Shown piece after piece: positions 32,040 through 45,183 of a DNA stretch of 64,000 nucleotides; position 1 is the first letter of the stretch, and every line of letters begins with the position of its first letter. A program made the translations under genes and the position numbers. The DNA comes from Beverwykella pulmonaria. Lineage: Eukaryota; Ascomycota; Dothideomycetes; Pleosporales; Melanommataceae. Under the pieces are notes generated by a model. The model had not been told where the DNA came from. It made no database searches and saw only the letters and a program-made list of their open reading frames with translations. The stretch lies in contig BCHH01000003.1 in assembly GCA_001599595.1 (NCBI GenBank), forward strand, positions 2,895,151-2,959,150, given 5' to 3'.

Positions 32040-32600
32040 TCTACATTTCGAGCCAGCGAGTTGGTGATTTATGCTGCACCTTTCCTATCATCAACAATAA
32101 TATCCAGCACCTCAAACCCGCACTACGACTCCTCCATCGCATATAGATTTCGAGAAATCTGCCAGTCTCTTCGATGGTGACGCGGGGTGTAAGAACTAGT
32201 TCAAAATATACAGACACATACATACGAGGCATTGTATCCCACAACAACCTACTAACACAATCTTTCTTAGGTAAACAAGAACAAAAACTATATATATATA
32301 CGCCTAAAAACCGCTGGCTTACCACACGAAGCGCAAAACACCTACACCCCTCTCCCCTTCTAGACCCACCCTTCCAACGCCTCTATATAGGAATCCTTCT
32401 ACCTAATAACAAACCTCGTCTAGGAGCACTTCATCCTGCACCAGCTCCTCTCACACCTAGAAGACTACGGGTCAGCGACGCTCTCCCGCGCAGAGATAAT
32501 GACGAACCTCAACGAGAGACCTACAAGCGCAGCAAGGTGCAGAAGAAAGCTGTAAGATTGTACAAGGTGCTGGAGAAGGGATGTTGATGGAGGGGTAGCG
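32040..32600 (+). pseudogene. Decayed copy of the haspin C-terminal region
   Basis: Stretches match haspin at about 26030-26560 in the same order. TCATCAACA...TCCAGCACCTCAAACCC at 32090-32120 matches 26040-26070. GATTTCGAGAAATCTGCCAG at 32147-32166 and the following TCTCTTCGATGGTGACGC match 26098-26136. AACCTCGTCTAGGAGCACTTC (32411 on) matches the NLVWAHF codons. AAGGTGCAGAAGAAAGC near 32536, followed by AAGGTGCTGGAGAAGG, matches 26494-26540. The copy has many indels, several frame breaks and stops and a higher A+T content. No N-lobe or catalytic loop is present. It is an old partial duplication, not a gene. Confidence 0.8.
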
Positions 32601-33419
32601 GTTTTGGGAAGGGAGAGGGTGAAGTGAGGGGTTGCTGAATTTTGGCGTGGATGTTGCACAGTATTGCATTGCATTGCGTGGCCGTTGTGCTTTGGGTTGG
32701 ATAGCCTGATGACGAGGAATACGAAGCTATCGATCAAAGACCTTTGATTCCCTTGGCGATCCGCGTTTAGCATCACAGAAGTTGGCTTCCCCATTTGCAC
32801 TTACTGTGCGGAGGATAGACAGTCACCACTAGCTCCGAGGCAAGAGGACCTTACTAGCCCTTCTGTATTCGCCAGCGTGGGCTATACATTAACAGAGTAT
32901 GCCCCCAAGAAGTGGTAAGTTGCACCACATCCATCGATGTCACCTACACTGTGTGGAGTGGTACAACTCCACATCGCAGATACATGACACACGTATAATC
33001 AAGAAAGGGTATATTCCATAGACCATATTCACTCTGTTTTACCGAAAGGAAATTCACGATCATAGCTACATACACAGCATTAATCATACGCATTCGCACC
33101 CTGCAAAACCAAGGGAAAAGACTAGCCGAAACACATTCGACTATGTGGGGAATAGAACAGTTAACCTCCGAGGACCTAAAACACTTTGCGAAATGAGATT
33201 GCGTATGGAGTACTCGTACTTATACATCGTGTGCGTAAAATAAGGGGTGGCTACTCGACTTGCGAGTGCTGGGGGAAGGCAAATTGGTGAAATACAGTGA
33301 ACACCCATGTGTGTAGAGTTAGTCTGGTATAGAGAGATATCCAGATGTCCAGATATCAGCTGCGTCTCCTCGGGAAACCATCGGCTTCTTTTCGTGCTTC
33401 TACTTCGCTCCATTTTCAT
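32601..33419. other. Intergenic, no gene seen
   Basis: 0.8 kb between the haspin remnant and the stop of the minus-strand repeat protein. It includes a short perfect hairpin (TGTGGAGT ... ACTCCACA) near 32950-32971. No coding signal. Confidence 0.4.
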
Positions 33420-36400
33420 CTACAGCTCATCCCTCACCCTCTGCGTTGCAGATGATACAACACTGGAGACACTGCTCGCTGCCTCCTCTGCTGATTTTGC
33501 GGCAGCTGCATACATCTCGCTGATTCTGGAGTTTGCGGCCTCGACCGCAGCTGCTACCCTGCTACTCGCGCTTTCCACAGCTCCTTGTTCGGGTCCATAA
33601 ATGGCCGAGCTGACTATAGCAGCGGCATCTGCAACTTTCTCGCTGGCGACAGAGGCGACGGAGCTGTACACACTCTCGGCGCCACTCGTGACGGATGCAA
33701 CGTATCCAGTGGGTGTCGGGGCTCCGAAGATGGCCTCGCTGATAGCTGCCTGGGCACTTGCTGCAACCGCCGCAAAGCTGTCCTGGGCTTGTTGCGTTCC
33801 AAAGATGGCAGCACTGGCCTGAGACTGAACAGAAGAGTAGGCGCTGGCTACGGACTCGCTGGCTTGCTCGATGTTACCCTTCGTGGTTCCATAGACTGCG
33901 ATCGACGCACTCTCCACGGCCAAGTTAATCTGTTCGCTGGCCTGGCTGAGGATGGTCTCAATGGCTGGCGGTGGTGTGAAAATGGAACTGACAACGGACG
34001 AGGCGGAAGCGTATGCATCTGCGGCGTATGATGTTGCGGCCTCGTAGCTCTCGCCTGCGTACGAGCCTGCAGCCTCAAGGTTTTCACTGGCAATTGAGTT
34101 GACAGATTGTACAACAGCAGGAATACCGGTGTAGTATGCGGACGAAAATCGGCTCATTACACTCTCCGTGAAGTCTGGCTCTTTTCCAATAACAAGTTCA
34201 GATATCAGAGCCTGGACGGCGGCGTATTGCTCGACGGCTTGCGCGGTTGCTTGGGCACCATAAGCGCCAACCTGCGAATAGACTGAACTCGCCCAGGGGG
34301 TAGGTGCTCCGTAAACCTGGCTGCTGGCCTTTGCGATGAGCGCCTCCCAGTTCTGGCTGGCTTGAGAGGCAACAGACTCGGTCCATGGAGTTTCGGTACC
34401 GATGACACTCGAGCTGACTTGAGAGGCCAAAGACTCTGCGGCTTCGCTTGCTTTCGAAGCGATTGAGGCCGCCGATCCAGAGACGTCAGAGGCGACCGAT
34501 TCGGCCCATGGTGTCTCGCTTCCAATTATTCCAGAGCTGACCTGTGACGCAATTGATGCTGCGGATTCGGAGGCAACAGAGGCAAGAGATGCAATAGTGC
34601 CCTGCTGTGTGCCATAGACAGCACCAGAAGCGGCGTTGAGGAATTCCGAATAACGTTCATGGGCAAGGCCAACCGCTTCGTAGTATTGCCGGCGTGCTCC
34701 ATCTAGGGCAGGAGTTGGCTTGGACGTGAATTGCGCAGAAGCCAAACTAAGGCCCTCTGACAACTTCGATGCTGCGATGGAGGACACAGACTCGAGGTAT
34801 CCTTGAGTCGAGCGTGCCGCGTAGCTCTTCACTGACTCGGTATATTGTAGCGCAGCCTGCAATTTCTCGCTCGCACCGGCCACAGAGTCAGAGTAGGCTT
34901 TCTCGACGATTGACAGCATGGTCTCGTGGGCAGGCTTTGGCTTTCCCGATACCAACAATGAGATCTGAGCCTTGGCATTCGAGTATTGCTCATTTGCTAC
35001 ACTTAAGGCTTCGCTGTAGCGAGAGCTGGCCTGGATCTGGTACGTTTTGATGATTGCAGTCGGAGTTGGGGTACCGTATATAGCGTAAGATGCCCTGTTC
35101 GAAGGTTAGATTGTACTTACACGCTAGATTGGATCAACTTACGCGGTAACAGCCTGAGCAAATTTCTCAGCAGCGACGCTGGTGGCGCTCTCGATGGGCT
35201 TCTTCTCCGTGCCGTAGAGGACACTGGATGCGGCAGCAATGGCCTTCGCGTACTGTTCGCTTGCCAATGAAGTAGCTGACTCCACAGAGCCCTGGGTCTT
35301 TGCCGGCCCGAGCAACGCTTCACTAACAGCTCTGGACAGGTCAGCTGCGCGATCGCCCGCTTCCGCAACCATGCTTTGAACTTTCTCGGAGTAGGTTCCA
35401 GCATCGTCCTCGTCATCAATAATATCGTCAAAGATGATCTCCCTGGCTTCAGCAATCGCTTGCGCCATGGCTCCACCCATCACCTTCTTGGGGGCTTTCG
35501 TAGCGATAGAGGCGGTCTCCTCGAGGGTCTCCTTTGCTTCTTCTGTTGCAAACTCAACGCTTTTCGCGACACTCGAGGCACTGCTCTTGACGTCTGACGC
35601 GCTCCCCACTACGGCTTCAGATGCCTGGGAAGATGTATCGGAAATTTTCGTCTTTACATCGGACGCCAGGTCTTCGCCGGCGGCCATTGACTCTGCGATC
35701 TTGGACGAAACATCGGCTACCTTCTCCTTGACAGCGGAAACGATACTCTCTGTGGCTGGTGTCTCGGAGCCTACCACAGCCACGGAAGCTTTGGTAGCAG
35801 CATCTTCAACGTTGCTCATGACACTCTGTGCTGCTTTGAAGACTCGGGCTGGGACTACCTTGTCTGAAAAATCATCAGTGCTATCACCAGCCCAGATCTT
35901 CCACTTGGACACATTCTTCAATCGAACCAGCTCGCCAACCATCTTCGTTGCGATTGCCATGGCTTTATCCTCGACATTCTTTGCCTCTTCGTGTGCTATT
36001 CTGAGACCCTCGTGTCTGGATCCGACGGCTTCGACTTCCTCTTGCCATTCTGTCAGCGTGTTTCTTAGCTTATGATAATTCTGCCAGTCTTTATATGTCA
36101 CACCATCCGTCCATGCCCAGCGCATCCCTACTTCTTGAAGACCCAGCCCGTGAATACGTTCAAGAACTTCAACCGTGCTCGAGACAGCAGCTTGCACGAG
36201 TGAGTCCGTCTCTTGGTCGTACGCAGCTTTCCAGGTTCGGACGGCCTGTGCCTTATCCTTGACCGCAATTCCGAGATCGCGGGTTTTCGCGATACACTTC
36301 TCATAAGCAGACTCAAGCTCTTCCTCTGTTGCGTCTTCGGGGATGGATTTCACAATGTCTTTAATGTACTTCTTGAAATTCGCAATGGTGGAGTCGGCCG

Positions 36401-37874
36401 TCTCTTCAAGCTGGACTACCAGAGCGTCCCCGTAGCCCTTGACGCCGTTTTCGACTTGGCGCTTGGTGATCTCCTCGACTCGTATCTCCAGGTCCTCGGC
36501 TCCTTTGTCTGCTGCGGTTGCAAACTTGGTCTGCCACTGCCGGAGATCGTTGTTGAGTTTTTCCTGGAGTTCGGCACCCGTGAGTTTGGGTTGGGCGGGT
36601 TGGGCAGGGGTCATGGTTTCCACCTCCTGCGTTGGGGTGCTCGAGGACTCGGGGCCGAATATATCATCCAACACGTCCCAGCCAGACTTTGTGACGGTTC
36701 CGGCAGCTCCAGCAGTTCCTGAGGGCTCGGATGCAGACGATGTTACTGGCGTCGTCTCCGAAATCACGGGCCTGTTCACAATGAGAAAAATTTCACAATC
36801 AACCATGTGGCACTTACGGATCTGACTCGAGGGCTTCCACGGCAGACTCCATCTTCTGCTGATCTCTGTACCTTCCGAGCCGTTCTTGGATCCTGACCAG
36901 CTGCGGCTCGACGTTGTCGCCATAGAGAATACGCAGTTGTGGCCAGAGCGTTCGGGTGATGAAGGTCAAGGTGGCGTCTTTCGCGGAACGGACATGCGGG
37001 AAGATGACATGTGCGACAATGTGATGGCCATGGACATAGGCCTGGTGTGAGTATGGCAGTACGGCTTCGTAGGCAGGGAGCACGGAGAGGTGATAGATCT
37101 CCAGCAGGCTAGCCTGAGTCTGCTCAAAATATGGCGCGACAGCATCTGAAGCTTGCTTGACGTGTGGCGCCAGATAGACATCATATTGCCCCTTGGCTTG
37201 CGTTTGTACCTTGTGCAACTGAGGACGAATGATCTTTTCCCACTCTTCCACAGTGTACTTTTGCGCCTGCGCTACTCGATGGGCGCCATAGGTAGCGTAC
37301 TTGTCCTTGATAAATGTCGACACGGGCGTGTACACTTGTGCATCGATGCGGTCGATGTAGGGCTGAATCTTTTCGGCCTGTGGGGCAACGTATGTCTGAT
37401 AGTACGGGTCCAAGTACGGCGTCGCGTAGGACCGAGCGTGGAGGTAGGGTGTGCACACCTGAGGTGTGGTTTCGTTGATGTGTGAGATAGAGGACGGACA
37501 CCGGAAGAACACGGTAATGATGATGTACCACGATATCAGCCTGTGTGTGTGAGGTCAGCGTATGTTCAAGCTCGTTTGCCATGTGCCCATTTCGAAAGAC
37601 GGATCACGGTCCTCGCCCACCTCCGCCCTCCGCCGACGGAGCGAGCGGCGGCGAAACGCGTCCCAAGAGAAGAGATGTCGTACCTCCCAAAGATGTTCGT
37701 CAAGCTTGCCATGGCAGTCTTCCGCGGCCTGCGTTTCGGCGGCCGTGTGGTGGGACTGGCTTTGTGTGACTTTTCGGCGTGCCCGTTCAGTTGGCTGTTC
37801 GCATTGCCGTTGAAGCTGCCGTTCTGTGCGGGCTTCTTGGGCTTCTTCGCCCTGCCATTGCTCTGGATCGCCAT
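33420..37874 (-). CDS. Membrane-anchored Ala/Ser-rich helix-repeat protein
   Basis: Four exons, 37874-37684, 37540-36818, 36771-35143 and 35094-33420, encode 1405 residues (4218 nt in frame). The N terminus is basic and low-complexity (MAIQSNGRAKKPKKP). A single hydrophobic segment (LISWYIIITVFFRCPSS) follows, formed across intron 1, at residues 65-76. Residues 80-320 are helical and Tyr/His-rich (YATPYLDPYYQTYVAPQAEK). From about residue 330 comes a Trp-containing coiled-coil region, and from about 650 to the end an Ala/Ser/Glu-rich array. The array is punctuated about every 30-50 residues by a short turn such as IYGTPTPTA, IGSETPWAES, VYGAPTPWAS or IFGAPTPTG; I count about 17. It looks like a membrane- or lipid-surface amphipathic helix array. 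Related fungal proteins are often labelled transcription factor hoxa13, but no homeodomain is visible. Function unknown. It is divergent from DOA10. Confidence 0.82.
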
Positions 37875-38968
37875 TGCTGCCGTTCGCGGCTTGTGTCTGC
37901 CGCCCGTTTGTGCGACCGTGTCTGATCGCTGGGGAGCTGCTCGCTTGCGGGAGCTTAATCCTGCGCCGTGCTGACAGTGACAGTGACAGGCCGCTGCAAG
38001 AGAGGGTTAATGGAAGCTCAACAGAGTGAACACTGTCCTGGAGGATGGCTTACGATGTTGAACCTGGCCTTCGTGTGGTGTGGTGTGGGAGGGAAGGGCG
38101 GGTGTTGCTCGTGGATTGATCGCACGACCGATGGGGGTTTCCAGGATCCGCGGCCAAAAAGCCGAGCTAGGATGCAATGATGCAATGGCACACCTCTTAG
38201 CGGCGTTGGCTTTGTGAGCGTGCAAGCGACGCGCGTGAACGGTACGATGGCGAGATGTGGGAATCAGCAATGCGATAGGCCCTCACTGCGAATTTATGTG
38301 CAGACGGGAGCAGCACAGCATGGGCATGGGCGCGCAGCACCAAACTTGAGACGGCGCGGCTCCTGCTCGCAGTGTCGAAGGGGCTCCTGCTGCAGGGCAC
38401 CGAGGAGTGCCTCAGAATCTCGGGAACTCCCACCTACGCGAGACAGCAGCCATGCCGCTGTCTGTCGTCTGCACTGTGCGGTGGTGCAGCAAGCCTAGGG
38501 AATCTCTAGCAAAGGCACAAATCGCGTCTGGGTGCCGTGAAGAGAAAGGTACGCTTGCTCGTCCAACCCAAACCGCTGTCCCGCCACTGGTTGGCTGTCG
38601 CACCGCCAAGACCAGTTGACCTTTCCTAGCAGGCCCGCATCATCTCCACCTCCACTTCCACTTTCACTTCCACTTCAACTGCACTGCAACCTATCCGCCA
38701 CACCTTCCACCACACCTCCCACCGCTTTGGCCTACGCCTAGATCCGCCCAGATCCGCCCAGATCTGCCCACACTCTTTCCTTAACTCCCGCTCCACATCG
38801 TCACGACCATCTTCAACCCACGCCCCCCCATAGTGGTCTGCAACATCCGGTCCCTTTCATGCCTCCGATGTGTCCGTGAACCACCATCCAGCGGCTTTCC
38901 CGCTTGCTTTCACATCGCGCTATCGTGCCTTTGCCTAACGCTTGCGTGCCCCTACCACAACCGCCAAC
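37875..38968. promoter_or_regulatory. Divergent promoter region, repeat protein and DOA10
   Basis: 1.1 kb between two divergent start codons (37874 minus, 38969 plus). It contains a CT-rich array of CCACTT/CCACTTT units at about 38645-38690 and three tandem copies of GATCCGCCCA-like sequence at 38741-38770, both upstream of DOA10. No gene is seen. Shared regulation is possible but not shown. Confidence 0.45.
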
Positions 38969-41900
38969 ATGGAAGACGTCCTGGTGGCGAGGGAGTCGGG
39001 GTATGAGCATGTGAGTGCTACCCGGCCTACAGACCATCTCGACGAAGGGTCTCGACGAATAGATCCAAGACTAACAGGCAATCCAGCACCCCGAGTCCGA
39101 ACCTTCGAGTGCCCGATGGCCAGACAGAGAGGATGCCGACACTTGTCGAATATGCCGCGGGGAAGGCACCGCAGACGAACCATTGTACTTCCCGTGCAAG
39201 TGCAGTGGTAGCATCAAGTACGTGCACCAGGAGTGCCTCATGGAGTGGCTGTCGCACTCTCAGAAGAAGTACTGCGAGCTCTGCAAGACGTCCTTCCGGT
39301 TTACCAAGCTCTACCACCCCGGCATGCCCAATCGTATCCCGACCTCCGTCTTCATCCGCCGCGCCGCCGTACACGTTCTCAAGATGCTGGTCACATGGTG
39401 TCGCGCTGTCCTGGTCGTCGCGGTATGGCTCGTTGTGCTTCCCTGGTGCATGCGCGTCGTCTGGCGCAGTCTCTTTTGGGTCGGCGACGGCAGTTGGTCC
39501 AGAGAGTGGTACCATGATGCAACCGACAGCGAGCACGAAGAACCCCCCACCTCGCCATGGGATCTAGAAACAATCCGCTCCGCAATCCAATCCGCACAAG
39601 TCGCCAATACCTCCGTCTCTCCGCCGCTCCCGAACATGCTCATGCCATTTTCTCACACCCTCAATATGAGCGCCGGCGAGCCCACCATCTGGACCCTCAT
39701 GAAACGTTTCTTTTTTAGCTTCACATACCCGCTTTCCGATCTCCATGTTTCTTCAGGGACGAACAGTACCAACTTCAACGCCACAACCGCCACGCCCGAC
39801 CTTGGATCCAGAAATCCGTCCCTGCTTTCCAACGTGTCTTTCTTCAGGTGGTTTCCTTCACAAGCTGCCAACCGATTTGTCGTAGATGTAGTGGAAGGCA
39901 TCATCATAACGCTGTTGGTCGTTGTGGCCTTCATCTTGATCTTCCTGATCCGTGAGTGGGTTGTTCAGCAGCAGCCTGTCATCAACATGGTCGCGATGGG
40001 CGACGATGCGGCAGCCAATAGAGACTTGGATCTTGCCGATGAGGAATTCGAGGACGATGCAGCGGACCAACAGGAAGAGGAGGAGGGAGAGGGAGATGCT
40101 GGAATTGGGGAACACATGGGCGGCCATACCCCTCATGTTGCTCATAGCGATACTGTGGAAGTGGTAGATGAGTCACAAGAACACCCCGATATTCACATCC
40201 ACCGATCGTCTTCGGCCCAAGGAAACCGCCAGGCCATTTTCAAGGCGTGGCAGAATAGCCATGATCTCCCCGAAGATCTCCGGACTGCCTTGAGAGAGGG
40301 CTCAACGGAGGACATTGTGAATATTATCAACAGGATGCCACTAAATGAGTCGATGGAGCTCGAGGAACGACTGGAGGAATTTTCCAAAGGAGCAAAAGCG
40401 GATCATCCAGGTGCTTCAGATTATGAGTACGGGATCGAGAGATCCAGCAGGGGGGCGCAACATGAAGAAGTGGAAATCCTAGCATCAGGTTCCGGCACCT
40501 CAATATCACGTGGGCGATCCAGCAGTTTCCGGGGAAGCTCAGAGGCGACGCAAGAGGCAGGCGGGGTCGAGGCATCGAGTTCGCGGCACAGACCCAACAT
40601 GCCATCAAGAGATCGTTCTTTCATGGCCACAGAGATACGGCGTAGTTTGGAAGAGAAAACTACCTGGTCCTTTGCCAATGCACCTGAAGAAGCGTCACTG
40701 CAAACTGGTGATGAAAATGCTCCCGATTCCTGGGAAGAGGAAGAGACAGCTGCCGAAAAGGACCACGACGCAATAGTTTCAGATCAGGAACTAGACAGCG
40801 AGCACAGTAGTGAGAGCTGGCAACAAGTTCCTGATAATATCGGAGACGACAATGCTGACCACGTTCAAATAGCGCAGCCATCGAAAGAAAAGGGCAAAGC
40901 CAGGGTTGTAGACCAGAGCTCGGACAAGTCACTTAGCGACACCCTACAGATCCCCGTTCCCAGGCCCGAGGATCAACTGTTCGACGAGCCGAGCGACAGC
41001 CAATCTCATGCCACCACATCTTCCAACCGGTCTGTTGCTGATTCTGATTCGTCTCGTCAGGAGTCCGAGGCGGACGAGCCACAGCACGTAGAAGATCCAG
41101 AAGTGCAGCCAGAGCGAGAGCCAGTACGTGAAGGTGCTCGACGCGAACAACATATGCGGGATATCATATTGGACTGGCTCTTTGGCGATGTTGCCCCAGG
41201 CGTTCAAGCTGCGGAGGACGGTGTTCACGATGAGCATGTTGTCCAAGACCTGGAAAATGAGGCACCATTTGTTCCCTTCGCCGCCAACGAGCCACGGGAG
41301 GCAGCGAATCCGCGCATTCAAGATCCGGAGGTGGCTGCTGCTGCTGCTCAAGCTGGCATTGATCTCAACGACCAAGATGCCATTGACGATGCCGAAGACC
41401 TGGAAGGGATTTTGGAGCTGATCGGGATGCAAGGGCCGCTTACGGGACTTTTCCAAAATGCCATGTTCAGCGCTGTTCTTATCTCGGCGACCCTGGCCTT
41501 CACCGTTTGGTTCCCATACCTTTGGGGCAAAGTCGTCCTCCTGTTCGTGGGCAGTCCCATCTCGTTTCTCGTCAAAATTCCCCTCCAGCTCATTGCTACT
41601 CTTGCCGACCTAGTGGTTGATGGTGCTCTCTACGTTGGCGCTGGAGCGGTGTTCTGCGGGACACAGTTTGTGCGTATATTGATTAACCTCTGTACTTGGG
41701 GAACGTTGTCCGAGTTTGTGGAGGGGCCAATTGATGTCATTGCTGGGCCTGCCCGATCCGTTACAGATAGCGCTATGGACCGTATCGCAAATCTCGTAGC
41801 GAGCTCGTCATTCGTACCTCACTCCGACTATTTCCGGCTATCAATCAACTCCCACATAGCGTTGCGAACGATTCAAAACTCAACATCATATGCTTTGAAC

Positions 41901-44087
41901 CAAACCGGCAATGTTATTACGGCATTATACGAAGACGCAACAGCAGAGGTCCCCTCCGAGACGTTTCTTCGAGTCATGCGACAGATGCCGGTGTTCCTTC
42001 ACGAATTCTTCATTTCTCTCGCAAAGGAGGTAGCAGCTCTGGCTTCCTGGGTATGGAATTCCAAGCCATATAAGATCACACTTGACTTGAACCTCGGCCG
42101 CAACACCACCGACATGTACGCGATAATGGAGCCATGGACTGCGACTGACCGCGTGATTACGGTTTTTGTTGGCTACGCTTTCTTCGCTGTGGCCGGCGCA
42201 ATCTACCTCAGGCGTGGTAACCCGATCAGTACATCACAGCAAGGCCGAAAGATTGAAGGCGTCGTTGCCGAAATCCTTCAACAAGCAGGAGGAGTGCTGA
42301 AAGTCATATTAATCATTAGCATTGAAATGCTAGCTTTCCCCCTTTACTGCGGCTTGCTTCTCGATCTCGCCCTGTTGCCACTCTTCCACAATGCAAGCCT
42401 ATACACAAGGTGGCAATTTACTCGGGGAAGCCCTTGGACATCCGGCTTTGTGCATTGGTTTATCGGCACATGCTACATGTTCCACTTTGCACTATTCGTC
42501 TCCATGTGCCGAAAGATTATGCGAAAGGGCGTTCTCTACTTCATTCGGGATCCAGACGACCCTACCTTTCATCCAGTCCGTGATGTTCTCGAGCGGAGCG
42601 TGACTACACAGCTCCGAAAGATAGCTTTCAGTGGACTTGTCTACGGTGGCTTGGTCATAGTATGCCTAGGCGGTGTCGTCTGGGGTCTCAGTTCATCGAC
42701 GCGTGGCGTCCTTCCTATCCATTGGTCATCTCAAACACCCTCCTTGGAGTTCCCACTGGACCTACTCTTTTACAATTTCCTCACTCCAGTCATCATAAAG
42801 CTGTACAAGCCAGGCGATGTGTTGCATATGATTTCTGAGTGGTGGTTCAAGGCTTGCGCCCGATTCCTGCGATTATCCGATTTTCTTTTCGGGGAAAGGG
42901 TCAAGGAGGAGGAAGGACACCATGTTAGGCGTACCTGGTCAAGCTGGTTCGCCGGCGAAAAGGGTAATCCGGAGAAGCCAGTCATTGGTGAAGATCGCAA
43001 AATCCTTGCCGAAGACCGTGGGACTCGTGTGTACTTCATGTTCGATGGCAAATACGTTCGGGCTCCTGCATCGGATTCGGTTCGCATCCCCAAGGGCGAG
43101 CCTGTCTTTGTCGAGGTCGACCAATACAATGTCCGAAAGGATGGCCTGCTAGATGAGAGTACTCAGCACTCGGACACTACCGTCGTCTATATTCCGCCAT
43201 GGTTCCGCATTCGTATTGCGCTCTTTGTTCTCACGATCTGGCTCTTCGCCGCAGCAGCTGGCACCGGTGTCACCATCATCCCCCTGCTTTTCGGTCGTTA
43301 CCTTTTCTCAACCTTGCTTCCACCGACAGTCGAAATGAATGATATTCACGCATTATCATTGGGAGTCTATACCTTAGGGACCATGGGGTACGGCATCTAC
43401 CAACTGTACAAATTTGTCTCCTCGCTCAACCACCCCGTCCCTTCGCCACTCTCCACCCTGCATACCGTCGCGGCAACAGCATCTAGGATTGGGCTTCGAG
43501 TGCTTCGATTTGCATACGTGTGGATTTCACTTGTAGCTGTCATCCCCTTCCTCTTTGCTATACTCATCGAGCTCTTCTTCCTTATGCCCTTGCACGCCTA
43601 TCTCGGGCCGAATGAGCCTCATGTGGTACACATTATTCAAGACTGGACACTCGGCTTTCTCTATGCACGACTTGCAGCCCGATTTGTCTTCACCAATCGG
43701 GCCTCCCGTGCTGCACGTGCATTCAGCGCTGTTATCGCCGACGGCTACCTGAACCCCAACGCACGCGTCGCCACCCGTTGTTTCCTTCTCCCTATCCTCG
43801 CCGTCTTTTCGGTCGCCATCACATTTCCTATGGCGTTTGCCTTTCTTCTCAACAAGACTCTCTGGTATACGGCTAGTGAGGCTACCAAGAGGCAGGTCTG
43901 GCGGTTCAGCTTTCCGTTACTTGGAGTTGGACTGGTGGCGGTGTGGGCTGGAAGGGAGGGTGTTAGCATGCTCAACAGGTGGAGGCTGGTAGTGCGTGAC
44001 GAGGTTTATCTTATTGGGGAGCGGTTGCATAATTTTGGGGAGAAGAGGGCTCCTCCCATAACAGAGAGTAATAGCATCACGGCGTAG
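38969..44087 (+). CDS. DOA10/SSM4-type RING-CH E3 ubiquitin ligase
   Basis: ER and inner nuclear membrane ubiquitin ligase for degradation of cytosolic and membrane proteins (ERAD-C). Two exons: a 42-nt first exon (38969-39010, MEDVLVARESGYEH) and 39087-44087; 1680 residues. The 76-nt intron starts GTGAGT and ends CAG, and splicing is needed to complete the RING. The RING-CH (C4HC3) reads CRICRGEGTADEPLYFPCKC starting at C34, then HQECLMEWLSHS and CELC. Hydrophobic segments follow near residues 95-130 and 260-285, then an acidic, Ser-rich cytosolic loop (about 290-760). The multispanning C-terminal half has about a dozen further membrane segments, including the stretch GYAFFAVAGAIYLRRGNP. Length and layout match fungal Doa10 (1300-1700 residues). 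The first exon is too small to be found by open-frame search. Confidence 0.94.
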
Positions 44088-44646
44088 GGAAGGGCGGATG
44101 TATTTTTAGTACTTGGTGGCTTGGTAGACATACCGACCCTATATGGGTGGCGTTATCGGGCATCTCAGGCACGGAATGGGTTGGGTTCTCTCTTTGTATA
44201 TTGCAGGCTCGGGTTAGAGCAGTCATTGGTGGACGGAGAATTTGTCCAAAGAGGCTGGGTTGAACAGGAGTAGTAGATATGCTTTATTCAGGTCTCTTTC
44301 GATTGAAAGAATCCGAAAGGGAATCGACAGGGAGATGATTTAATTTCCATCTGCGATAGTACCTCGCTTTGAAGGAGAGACGAATCGAGAAGCATGATAG
44401 CTCCAAACTAGGAGCGCTCGGTGAGAGGTAATTAGAGGCACAAGAAGCTGTATCGATAGTGAATGATTCACAGCAAGCTGGGTGAGATCTGTGCTTCCAG
44501 GATGGTTGTGACGCAGAGCAGGTGAAAAGTTGATTTGATTCTCATTCTAGCAGCGCCATATAAATTCGTCGTAGCAAGTGCTGTTATAACATGTAGTATA
44601 CATCCCATCTTGTCTCATCTCGTGCCACACAGCGTGTCTCATACAC
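44088..44646. other. Convergent 3' region, DOA10 and mL60
   Basis: 0.56 kb between two convergent stop codons; no gene seen. A short inverted repeat (TCGATTGAAAGAATCCGAAA region near 44300) is the only structure noticed. Confidence 0.4.
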
Positions 44647-45183
44647 CTAGAAGCCCGGCGGATTCAGTCTCTGGCTCACGCGTGTCCACTTTGGCACCTC
44701 TGTTCACATCATCATTAGCCCACATTCTTCCCCCCTCCCTCTCCCCTCATCCTCCCTCCTCAAAACATCGGGAAGTGTAACTTACTATGAATTCCCTTCC
44801 GATACCTCTTCACCTTTCGATCAAAAACAGTGTATTTGTCTTTCGGTAGCATCTCCTCCTCGGTCGGCATCTCGACTTTCCATCTCTCGACTTTCTTCAT
44901 CGTTTGTCCGATGCGGGCGAGTGCAGTAGAGAGGGTAGTGATGTTGGAGTCGACGCGGCGCAGGCGCTCGCGGTGGCGGTATTTTTGGTGGCGGGAGAGG
45001 CGCCAGGGGATCTTCCTGTGAGAAGGTAGCAGTTAGAGTGGGGAGTGTATTTGGGTTGGGGTTTGGTGGTAAGAAGGGAACTGGATGGGAGAGAGGAAAA
45101 GGGGCAATTGGAGAGGACAGTTACCAGAGGAGACCGCCTGACAGCGGGTTTGTGAGGCGGAACGGGCCGAACATAGTAGTCAT
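44647..45183 (-). CDS. Mitochondrial large ribosomal subunit protein mL60 (MRPL31)
   Basis: Three exons on the minus strand, 45183-45125, 45015-44786 and 44699-44647, encode 113 residues (342 nt). The spliced product starts MTTMFGPFRLTNPLSGGLLW, continues KIPWRLSRHQKYRHRERLRR, then VERWKVEMPTEEEMLPKDKY and ends KVPKWTRVSQRLNPPGF. This is the full signature of the fungal mitochondrial 54S subunit protein L31 (mL60): FGPFR, SGGLLWKIPWR, EEMLPKDKYT and RVSQR-NPPGF. The last exon is only 53 nt. Introns are 109 and 86 nt with GTAACT and GTAAGT donors; GCTAATGATG precedes the second acceptor. It acts in the mitochondrial matrix ribosome. It is divergent from TRS20 with 230 bp between start codons. 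A second in-frame ATG at codon 4 (MFGPF) may be the real start. Confidence 0.93.

Noticed and set aside
35434..36075. 213-codon frame antisense to the repeat protein
   Set aside because: Mirror of the Ala/Ser codon bias of the real gene; the minus strand explains the region fully.
33420..37874. Naming the repeat protein a HOX-type transcription factor
   Set aside because: No homeodomain or other DNA-binding motif is visible; a membrane segment is.
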